Source: Ophiodon elongatus
Taxonomy: Eukaryota > Chordata > Actinopteri > Perciformes > Hexagrammidae
Direction: 5' to 3'
Length of the DNA stretch: 64,000 bases
Assembly (NCBI GenBank): GCA_016806645.1
Contig: JACSYO010000438.1
Span: 833,501-897,500 of the forward strand
Part shown: piece after piece, positions 24,501-34,459 of the stretch
Position numbering within the stretch: the stretch's first letter is position 1
Layout: each line of letters starts with the position of its first letter
Position numbers and translations under genes: made by a program
Notes under the pieces: model-generated
The model's database searches: none
What the model was told of the DNA's origin: nothing
Seen by the model: only the letters and a program-made list of their open reading frames with translations

Positions 24501-27500
24501 AGCTAGTCAGCAGCAGCAAAAAAAAGCAATTAAGAATATTTACCAAAATGTCAAACTTTTGCTCTAATGATGACACATTGCTAATTGCTTCCTGTCTTTT
24601 TTTTTGTTACAGAATATGACCGACCAGTTGATCCTAATGAAAATGACAGTGGGTGTACTTCGCCATTCTCTCAAAACTCATCCTGCTGCCATGTTATGTC
24701 ACAAGTAGACTGATTTCTACAGGCATCCCATCATGGCTTGTTTTTCTCTCCCTCTACAGCTCTCCACAGTCTGGCTGCTGACGTCCCTTTCAGATTCAGC
24801 GCCCTGACCCGCTCCTGTGTGGTGATTCCCTGCAGCTTCCCGTACCAGGAGGATGAGCCTGTCACGCGTGGCATCTGGTCCAAAACAACTGGGGATGTAA
24901 TCTACCATAATGCCCCGAGCTATGTGGTTGACCATTTCAAGGGCCGCACCAGAATATTAGGAGATCTGAATGAGGGAAACTGCTCATTAGAGATTGATGA
25001 CATCAAGCCCTTTGACAACGGGCCCTTCTGTTTCCATGCAGAGAAAGGAAATCATGAAAGACACAGATTCAACAATAGCTGCGTATTTATTGTTATGAAA
25101 GGTCTGGAATTAATACAATGTCTCTAATTTCTTCAAATATGCCAAGCTATTTATTTGTTCATCTTCTTTGTCATCGACATACTTACTCTGCTTTGTGTTT
25201 CACATACTCAGCGTCCCCAGAAAACCCAGTGATGACCTCAGTTCCAGCAGAAATCGACGCCGGTTCAACAATTACTGTCTCGTGTTCTGTTCTGCACACA
25301 TGTCCGTCGCATCCTCCAGTGTTCTCATGGAGTGTCCATAACCTCACCAATGAGGTCACCCACACCTCGACCCCACAGGGCATCTGGCAGACGACCTCCA
25401 CGATCACTTTCATGGCTGCTGGAGACGGGGCCAAACCCCTAACCTGTACTGCCATCTGGTGGCGTGACAAGCAGCGAGCCAACACAGTCCTGCTGACTGT
25501 GAAGGGTGGGAGCCACAAAATACATCTGTTCTGCTTATGTCTTACAATTCTATTATACATCGAGTTGTGTATTTTTCTTTATGCATTTGCATTATTCTCA
25601 AATGTTCCACAATCACCAGGATCAAGCTCTCAGACAGTAGCCATTGCAGTGTCAGCGCTAGTCCTGATGGTAATCATCCTAGCTGCAGTGTTTGGAGTGG
25701 TCTTCTATAGGAGAAGGTAAATACATATCAATTTAAAAGGTGCCAATACTGTAGATGGGTAATATCTGTGCCATATTGGTGCTATTAGTTGTTTATTGTA
25801 GAATGTAGAATTTACTAGAGAATGTTTTTAACCAACAGGAAGCACTCTGACGACTCACTGAGACCACCACCTCGACCAGAGAAAAGGTATGTAGATGAAC
25901 CTTAAAGACTAATGATGACATCATTGATGTCTAGATTTTAGTCAGGAACACTTTGGTCACTGAAATTACTCAAAAATACCAGGAATCTCTACTGCATCTG
26001 GTCGCGTCTTCCAGTATGCGAGCCAGCAAGCTGTTCTGGCCCTTCTGAGCCACAACCCTCTGAGCAGTGACAGACGCGTCACATCGGCTGGGAGGCTGAG
26101 AAAGCACCGCCTGACAACAGCTAATTGAGAAAAAGCCGCCAGATATATAAGAAAGAGGGTCAAAGCTCAATAAGGCCTTTTCACAGCAGTGATGTAATAG
26201 GGTAAACACAGGTATAATTGATGAAATGAATTATGGTCCTATTGTATTTTGTGTAACGCAGCCATTGAGCCAACATGCACAATCCCAGGGCCTCCGGTTT
26301 TACTCTCTGTTGTTGTTTCTCTATAATTACCAGTTCATGTTAATGATGTCTACTCTTCCTTAGTGTCGGCATCACTTTCGTCACATTCCTTAATGTTGAC
26401 ATCATTTTCATGCAGTTAAGCAAAAAGAATGGTGTCTACCTCCTCCTTTACCAACCTCTCATTTTACAGTCGAAGAGGTCATCATGTTCCCCATCCTGTG
26501 ATACCATTATTTCTGTTACAAAGTTACAAAAAAAATGAACTGCTGAATGAAATTATTGTAAACTGTGTATATATGCGTTAACACATTGAGTATATGTTTG
26601 TTGAGCTGGATTAATATTTCCCACAGTACTAAAATGAAAAACAAATAGTATGTTTGCTTTGGACGTTACTAATCAGCTGCCACACAGTTGCTGTATGAGC
26701 CAATGATTGAAGCCTGAGTGAAACAGCTGAGACCAATCAGCAAATGCAAACAGGGTTTCAGAGCTTCGCCTGACTTTTTTTGTCATATTTTTTGTATTTC
26801 CATCAAATAAGCTATTTAAATCTCTGCAATTCAAACTTTCACAGGAGATCACTCTTGGGTAGATTATCCAGGTAAGCTCTCAGGACCAGTCTCTTTTGTT
26901 GATCTCATATCATGGAAGATAAAATCATGCATGTGCTGTCATCAGTTTTCCTAAAATGATTTATACTTTACGAAATGTCCAGGAGAAACGCTGACGACAG
27001 GGTGAGACCGCCAAGGCCAGAAAAACGGTGTGTAAGCAGACTACTTGCTTTACAAACTGGACAAATACAGTAGACCTAATACTGACACGCAGTAACACTG
27101 TTATTTCCATACAGGGGGTCCATTTGGAAACGATTTTCCCGGTAAGAATACCCAAGACTAATCATTCACTTTTAATTCCCAGATAAAGTGCCTTATGCTT
27201 ACATCTCTTCCCTTTTCAGTAGAGCACAGGATGGCCATGTTGGGTTGAAAAATCAGAGGGAATCCGAGTAGGTGTTTTTTATATTCTTTTGATTTTACCA
27301 TTCTCACCGTTTCAAACAGTTTAATATATAATTGATGCTATTCTTACAGAAGGGCATACTGGAGCAGATCTCCAAGGTACTATTTTCAACCTTCTATTAT
27401 AATAATCAATTGTAGCAATGGAGGAAATACCGTTTGAAAATCAATTAATATAAATATATTTATTAACCTCGTAGAAATCAAGGCAACACTGTGGACCTCA

Positions 27501-28207
27501 GTGTTGATTATTTGTAAGTGTTTATCAATGTTTCTCTACCATGTCACACAGCCCGAATAGGAACCACAGACACAAACTGATCTTGTGTGATTCCTCCTCC
27601 TGTAGAAACAACACCACCACTGTGAACTGTGACCCTCAACTCTTCAAACAACGCTTTCCATCCCCGAAGGAGTGAGTTTTACTAACACAGCTGTTCCTAT
27701 CTCTTTTAATAGGCATATCACTGTCTCCGATACTTGTTTATTAATTATCCGCTTTCTTTTTTTAATTTCTGTTTGCTCCAGTAACCGGAGACCTCCTCAC
27801 TCTGTCAGGCCAGAGGTTAGTAGTGCTGTGGTGAGCAGTAATGCCATTGCTTCTTATTTCTGAAAAAGAGGAGGTCATCTCATGTTTCCTTACTAACCAT
27901 TAGGAAACAGGCGTCTAACCGATAATTCCATTACAGGCTTTTGAACAAATGTCACCTTTATGTAACCTTTATGATAATTAGTTATGTTAACAGACACAGC
28001 TGGTGTTGTTAATTCCGTCCTGGTGGGTATTGCTGTGTAGATTCTCAGTTACCCGGGTCATGATGTATGTATTGAGAGATATATATGTATCTATGTATGT
28101 ATGTATGTATATATATATATATATAATGTGACTATATGATATTGTAACTCATTCCAATTTAACTCTCAAATTTGTTACAGGATTTCCACGTGTATGGCAA
28201 CTATTGA
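21509..28207 (+). CDS. Gene E: giant Siglec-like receptor, (V-C2-C2)x2-V-C2
   Basis: Twenty-one exons in phase give about 1042 residues: 21509-21551, 21648-22031, 22123-22410, 22493-22789, 23235-23612, 23713-24000, 24088-24381, 24613-24648, 24760-25101, 25212-25505, 25620-25716, 25839-25886, 26845-26871, 26983-27027, 27115-27141, 27220-27267, 27350-27376, 27475-27513, 27606-27671, 27782-27815 and 28181-28207. The order is signal peptide, V1-C2-C2, V2-C2-C2, a 12-residue stalk, V3-C2, transmembrane segment (ALVLMVIILAAVFGVVF) and a 12-exon-style basic tail. No signal-peptide exon is found before V2 or V3, which favours one gene. V1 and V2 resemble MAG in the VVWYQ/VIWYL strand, but read YTWVD and YPWVD where Siglecs have the arginine. 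V3 reads FCFHAE. The tail repeats an exon pair with PPRPEK (SH3 ligand, PxxPx+) and WKRFSR-like ends, and finishes DFHVYGNY. The V2 exon uses a GC donor. Reading on from exon 8 stops at 24713, which could give a shorter soluble form. Confidence 0.75.
24455..24525 (+). repeat. fragment of a dispersed fish repeat in intron of gene E
   Basis: GATGAGAAGATTGATACCAC, CTCATACATGTTTGTTAAA and TATGAAGCTAGTCAGCAGC match the repeat seen at 19770-19880. Confidence 0.6.
28080..28126. repeat. AT/GTAT-rich microsatellite
   Basis: Interrupted (GTAT)n followed by (AT)n lies in the last intron of gene E, about 55 bases before the final acceptor. Confidence 0.85.
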
Positions 28208-28309
28208 GTTTTTCAAGACATCTCGGAATCTTCACACGTTTCCAGGACGTGTTGCTGTTTATTATTTTACAATCATCCACATACTGCACAGTACATGTTT
28301 GCATGTGGG

Positions 28310-28352
28310 GTGAGGAGGTGGGTGGGTGGGTGGGTGGGTGTGTGTGGGGGGG
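28310..28352 (+). repeat. (GGGT)n tract in the 3' UTR of gene E, quadruplex-prone
   Basis: The plus strand has GTGGGG, then five or more GGGT units, then a seven-G run. It lies about 105 bases after the stop codon and before the AATAAA, so it is transcribed in sense and could fold as an RNA G-quadruplex. Confidence 0.75.
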
Positions 28353-28426
28353 ATATTGGTCTTGCATTTAAACTTGCTTTATTGAAAGATGCAATGTGTT
28401 AGATACGGCTCAAATTTTAGAAAACA

Positions 28427-28432
28427 AATAAA
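28427..28432 (+). terminator. polyadenylation signal, gene E
   Basis: AATAAA lies 220 bases after the stop of gene E. A second, weaker possibility is at about 28801-28806. Confidence 0.6.
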
Positions 28433-30862
28433 AGTCCTGGCCGGACTTGTTATATCACTTCATCTGCCTTCAGTCTGGAGGACAACTAAGCAGTGCTTCC
28501 CATTACACAGGTTAGACCAGCACTCTACCAGCCTGCCGTGACTCCCAGCACCAAGTTTGTCACTGTCCAAATTTGAGTTATTTTCACCAGCTTTCAGAAT
28601 TTCAGCAATTTGGTGGAATTTTGTGTATTCTTGCCAAGCTGTGTGTAGTACGTGCTTCTGTTTTGTTTTTTTAACTGATGACTGTAAATTTTAATATTTT
28701 GTTCTCAGCAGTAGAGGGCAAATGCTGCCCTCTATTTCTTTGGAGCATGTGGCAAGGGATTACACAGTGCACCTTTTTAAAGACTGTATCTCAGCTGTCA
28801 AATAAATATAATTGTCTCTCAGTTTGACTCAATTGTTTGTGATGTCCATACAATTCCAAAGTGATTTGATTTATTTTATTTTAAATTATTCAGTGACCTT
28901 TTATTGGCCATCATGTTGAAAAAGAATGGACTTGAATCGTAAAACGTAATTGTATTCAATCAAACATACAGCAGTTACAGGCACACTTTACAGAAATCTG
29001 CACTCTGTTAAGTGCACTTTTCTAGTTTCACGGTTTTCTCTTGCTGTCTGATCAAGTGGACAAACAGGAAGCTGCAAACCCTAAAAGCGCTTTAACAAGT
29101 GTAAAAACTGCCTGTTATAAAAAAAAGTGTGAGCACTAGGTGGGGGTATTCTGTTCATAGTTATTTCCCACAAAACCTGAGAGAGCGAGAGCGAATACTG
29201 ACAGTGGCAAGCCTCAGTCAGGGGCCACTAGGTGTCAGACGATTGGCTGGCGATAGTCTGAGGCTTAGTGGTCATGTGACTACTGGTGGCACTGGAAGCT
29301 TGTGGCACCTACTGACACCTAAATATAAGGAGAGGACGAATGGAGATATTATCTGACTTGTATTAAAGAAAATTATAATTCTAACATTTAGGCACAGCCA
29401 CTTGTGTCAGTTGGCAGTCTGCAGATGCCACGAAAAAGTGAAAAACTGTGTTCATCATTGCAGCTGATTATCTATGACTATTAAAGTAAGCCTAATAATT
29501 AGTAAAGAATGTATTTTTGTTCCTTTTTGTTTCAAAACGGCCTGAATCATAACGTTGTTAGCAGTCGTATTTCAATAAAGTAAATTTCAAAATAAAGTTG
29601 AACCTGGTTGCTCAACACAGGCATACCAGTTTTAAGCCAGCGACATAGATCGACTTATTCGCACCGTTGCTGAGTTACATTCCCTGTTTATATTCAAAGG
29701 GTTTAAGATATACATGTAGAAAACAAGTTTTTCCTCCAATTAGAATCAATATAGTTGTGCGGTTATAATCACTGTTACACTCAAGAGAGGTGTGCTTAGA
29801 CTAACAGTGCAGTCTCCTCAAAGTAAAGTAACATAGTGGTGGTATAACAGTAGGGCATGTTATGGTAAACATTTAAAAAAATAAATGAAATTAAAAAAGG
29901 CTGGTTCATTGTAAATATTATGGTTTACAAGTGTAATATATTATGAAGTGAAATGTAGTAGTAGCAAAATAATATTCAGTATAGTACAGCAGTATTGCAT
30001 ATTGTAATGATTAAGTCTACAAAAGGGCCTACATTAGGCCTAAACTATCTATATCTGTACACTTACCACTGTGGTGCCAGTGCCACAAGGAGGATCTCGG
30101 CCTTGCTGCAAAATGTCCCTCTTCAGTATTAACATTTCTTGCCAGTTATACAACTAACAAATACACATTTAGAGACTCATGTGTACATTATAGGGACGAT
30201 GGGCCCCTGGGCACAGACTTGCAAAAGGCCGCACCACCTCTCTTACATTTGAGCAAGAAAAAACACACTTTGACCCATAAATAAAACTCAGGGATGCCTT
30301 CAACTTTAAATCAGAGTCTAGAATAAGCAAATACAGGCTGAGGGCCTGACTCAGACCTGTACAAACGTATTTAGTTACGGCAACTATTCCAAATAACAAC
30401 TTTAAAACTGAGTATTCTGAATAACTGACACACACATCTTTTGAATGAGACTCAGACAGGATTTAGAGGACTCAGGAAAACAAAAAACAGAATACACAGC
30501 ATAAATTTGAGAAATGTATTTATTCATCTTTTTTTTTATGTCGTTTTTTTATCAACGACATCAAAATATTCTTGATAATTGTAATTAACAATAGGTTTGA
30601 GGTTAACAATATAGCACTCATACATTCTTGGCCCACAAAGTGCCATTCTCTGCAAAATATTCTATTGTATAGGCAACATGCAAATAAAGAAAATAAGCTG
30701 CTCGAAACTATCTGATGCAATGAGACAAAATGAAAATCACAACTTTACTAAATTATTCTAAATTCTCACTCCTCAGTTGAAAGGATAGGGAGGGCTGTGA
30801 GCACTACGAGGCCTCGCGAAGATGAGAAGAAAAGCTGGGGGTTATGCTGCCGTCTCAACCAT
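28433..30862. other. intergenic region between gene E and the Ly6/uPAR gene
   Basis: No exon is supported on either strand. A small hairpin (AGAGGGCA/TGCCCTCT, about 28714-28734) is visible. On the minus strand AATAAA (plus-strand TTTATT, 30519-30524) fits the 3' end of the Ly6/uPAR gene. Confidence 0.5.
30519..30524 (-). terminator. polyadenylation signal, Ly6/uPAR gene
   Basis: TTTATT on the plus strand is AATAAA on the coding strand, about 340 bases after the stop. Confidence 0.45.
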
Positions 30863-32462
30863 TTAAGAGAGCACGACCAAAGAGACCAGCGGTGCCACCA
30901 GGAGCAGAAGGCCAGCACGTGTGCTGATGGCGCTGTTGCAGTAATCCCCCTGACAGCAGCTTATTTCTGTGGCAATGACTCTTGACATCTTTTTACTTCC
31001 AGGTGAGCATATCAGCTTGGAGGCACAGCCCTTCACGGTGATTGAATCATCTCCTACACTCACTGAGAGAATGAAAATAATGTCAGTGCGTTCATCTACT
31101 AGAATCCCTCTCTGAGCAAAGGAAATATGTGAAACAGAGTAAGATGGTAAATGCTTGCAGGCTTGTTACCTTTGGTTGAGATGCAGTGGTCCTCAGTTCC
31201 CAGACAGTTTAGAGTTGCGGTGCAATCTTGTCCTTTGCATTGGAAGCACTTTTTCCCATTTGGATTGGATGCGCCGGGCACTGTAATATAAAACATACAT
31301 TGTTTATACTATTTGGTTTTCTAAAGTAGGATTGGGGGATTATTGCGGTGCAATAATTTTCTTTTCGTGACTTTTCGAAGCTTTTTATATGCTTGTGAAC
31401 GGCATTCAAATGAACAGATTTAAAAAGTATCTCTCTCTCTTTCAAACACACACATGCATACACATACACACACACAGCTGCGCTGTGGCAGTTGGGGGTA
31501 TCTTGCCCTTGGGCTCCTCTATATCGGATGGTGATATTGGGGAAAAGTAATTTCCTCATACTGGCTTGTTTTGAAATGTAAGTCTTGTTTCTCGAACCAT
31601 ATTTGCTCCAAACATATTGTCTCGGCTTCTGAAACCTTCACTGGCATCATCAATCCACAATTCACAGTGTTTAAATGGCACAAGACATGAATATACAACA
31701 TATATATGTTAAAAAAATATATTATTCAGTCAGTAAAATCATATTAATTATTTTTAATAATAAACAAATCATTATTTTTACATCTAAAACATGATAAATG
31801 CAACCAACTCTAACTTTTAATGAGAGTAGTAGTAGTAAGGAGAGTGGTCATATTTTTAACAGCGTTTGCCCCTGCAACTGAAGCAGCTCTCAGTGTAAAA
31901 TAATAACAACAGACAATAAAAGTAAGTTACCAGGCATATGTTTGTCATTGCAGAGGTCGGAGTTGCAACACTTGTTGTTGATTACGGTTCTAGAGACTCC
32001 GAAGTTGACTGAGTCCTCACGACACTCGGCAGGCAGAGAACAGCTTTTTGATTCGTCATCAGCAACTTTTGAACCACCTGCAACAAAAGCAGAACCGTTG
32101 TAGACTGGCCCAGGACAAAGCAGTTTTACAATAAATCAATGCAAAACATATGACCATACCTGCATATGTGGTGAAACGTAATGCACTGCACTGTTGATCT
32201 GGGGAAGGGCATTCTTTTGCTGTGTCCGTGCAGGTTCCTGAGATTACCGGTACACACTCATAACACATCAGGCTGTGGGCTGTGGAAACACAATATTCTG
32301 ATAAGTTTTAAAATGTTGTTTTTTTTTAGCATTTGTAAAGGTAAATGTAATCATTTAAAATTAAAATCCTCCTCTTAAAAATGTGTTAAAAAAATCTGAG
32401 CAGAACATAAACTTGCCTTGAGGGAGAAGACCGATCCCAAAGATCAGTGGAAGGAGATGCAT
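30863..32462 (-). CDS. GPI-anchored protein with two Ly6/uPAR domains
   Basis: Five exons are inferred in transcript order: 32417-32462, 32160-32279, 31931-32077, 31170-31280 and 30863-31062. They give about 207 residues. There is a signal peptide (LLPLIFGIGLLPQG), then two LU domains, each split over two exons in phase 1 as is usual for the uPAR family. Domain 1 starts MCYECVP and ends CCNSDLCN. Domain 2 starts KCFQCKGQDC and ends CCQGDYCN. A C-terminal hydrophobic tail (GLLLLVAPLVSLVVL) fits a GPI-attachment signal. The product should be on the outer cell surface. The relatives are PLAUR, LYPD3/5 and PINLYP-like proteins; PLAUR itself has three domains, so I give no symbol. Its position next to smg9 matches the human PLAUR/LYPD5 neighbourhood. 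The first intron must use a GC donor (CAAG|GCAAGT) to keep frame. Confidence 0.85.
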
Positions 32463-34459
32463 TTTGAGATGGCGGGACACAATAAGGTTCCGTCTGATCT
32501 GTTATAGCTATAAGTAGTTCTTCTGAGAAGGGGTTGTCCTTATTCTCAGACCACACCTTTATTCCTGTTTTGAAAGTGACTGAATGTGAATCTTAGAAAA
32601 AAGAAAAGCCTCGTAAAATGACTTGTATTGAAACTGATGTTTTTGTTTGCGACTTTTTGGCAGAGATGAACGGTCGTGCACGAGGTGTCTTATAGCTCGA
32701 AGAGCTATAGCACAGAGTATCCATTCATAGAAAGACAGACTTACTGCAGGACCAATAATATACAAAGAGAAATACTTTCACTCTGTTTTTACACATTTTA
32801 ACACACATCTCTCATAGGATATCCATGATCCACACAGTGCAATTATGTTTACACTCCTGGATGCCCACACAAGGAAAGCAAACGCCACCGTCAATACATC
32901 TCAGTGCATGTTTCCATGGCTGTGTCCTGCGAGGAACTGCCACTCTGCAATTATGAAAGGCTGGAAACATGTTCTACCATTTTTGGAGTATTTCCAATTA
33001 TTTGATCAGTTGAATACTGACTGTGTTCACATGCTGGCCATTTATTTCAAAGTAAAACAGGTCATTTTAATATAATGTGTGTAATAAAGTGGTGACTGCA
33101 TTTTGATCATTTGCTTTTTGCACAATAAAAAAAAAAGCAATTTTTGGTTGTATTGGTTAACTGCTGCTGTCTGAATATGACTGTTTTATATTAGTGCAAC
33201 AGAAAAATAACCATGAATCTGATTATTATTATTATAAATATGTATTTACTTTTATTGCGTCAAGTTAGATTACCTTGACGTTTAAACATCACAATGTTCC
33301 TGAAGGACGATACAATACATATCTCTGAGCATTGTCTCTCCGCAGTAGAAATTGTCATGGCAATTTTGAAATCCCACTCTAACAACGAGGAACTAGACAA
33401 AAATCTCTTAGTTTTGTCACACTTTTAATGCTCAGAGCATGGTACACAGGACAAAGGGTTAGATTGAAATGTGCCTTCAGTTCCTCAATAAAGGCAGACA
33501 TGTATTTGACTGTCAAATGGCAGTGACTGGTTTGAATATGTAAACGAGGTTAACTTGAGGTCGATCAACATGCAGAACCTTTACTTCATGGGTCTTTGGG
33601 AAAGATATACAGTATGCATACCTCTTTCAATCTGTTGGGCTATTACAGTAGCTACTTCTACTACTAAGTCGATCATGGAAACCTAATGCAACCTCTTAAC
33701 TGCATTTAGTTTTGCTGATGACATTTGTAGGTCGCTCAACAAGTGGCTTCCCACCAGCAACATTTTAATTTCCTCGCCTGTGGCGTTAAAAATATAACAA
33801 ATCTACCTCAAACAGCTTTAAGCAAAAACCAAAGCTACTGCTGATGTAGGTGTCATAATCTTTGTCTTGTGAAAGGTTTTAAAGCGTTATGTCGTTGGAG
33901 ATCGACAACATCCTTACTTTGTAAGAAAAGTGCAATAAAAACGATCCACAGGCAAAATATGTTTTACTTGAGTTTCCTTTAATTTCTGAGTAATTCACAA
34001 TTACCCTTTTGATTAAGATTTGAAAGAAAATGAAGAAGAAATACAGATTTATATATTTTCATGTGTGAAAGACCAAAACATCACAAAGTCCATAATGACT
34101 TGCAAATAAAATAAGATCACATCTTGTTCAAAAATGAGCAGAGCTGTGCAACTGGTTTCCTTTTCCCTCTCTCACCACTGGCGTGCAGCTGCAGCTGTGT
34201 CATTTCAACATGGCCGATGCACAACTTTCTGACACGGAGCGCTGGAAGTTCGCAGCTTTTCATTTCAAGTCTAGAGAAGGTCTCCTGCTTTAATATCTGA
34301 CTCTTCACCACGGACCGGGCATCTGGTTTCACTTGTCCCTCCTGTAGGGTGCAAACGACGGTCTCCACTTTCAGAGCCACATTTTCCTTTATGCGACCTG
34401 ATTATCAGACATCACAGCTTGCAACTGCTATCGTATATGACAGCAGATAAACCAAGAAG
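32463..34459. other. intergenic region between the Ly6/uPAR gene and smg9
   Basis: No coding exon is supported. The left end is the likely promoter of the Ly6/uPAR gene. The right end is the smg9 3' UTR, with an ATTAAA (plus-strand TTTAAT) at about 33978-33983 as a possible end signal. Confidence 0.45.

Noticed and set aside
24738..25127. Third V exon as the start of a separate gene
   Set aside because: It has no signal-peptide exon before it and its acceptor is in phase 1, fitting the upstream stalk exon.
26000..26220. Exon-like or mobile segment in the long tail intron of gene E
   Set aside because: It has a GGCCTTTTCACAGCAG phrase like the MITE ends, but no matching second end and no phase-compatible splice sites.
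34117..34380. 87-codon frame on the minus strand after smg9
   Set aside because: It lies in the probable smg9 3' UTR, shows no known motif and has no splice signals.
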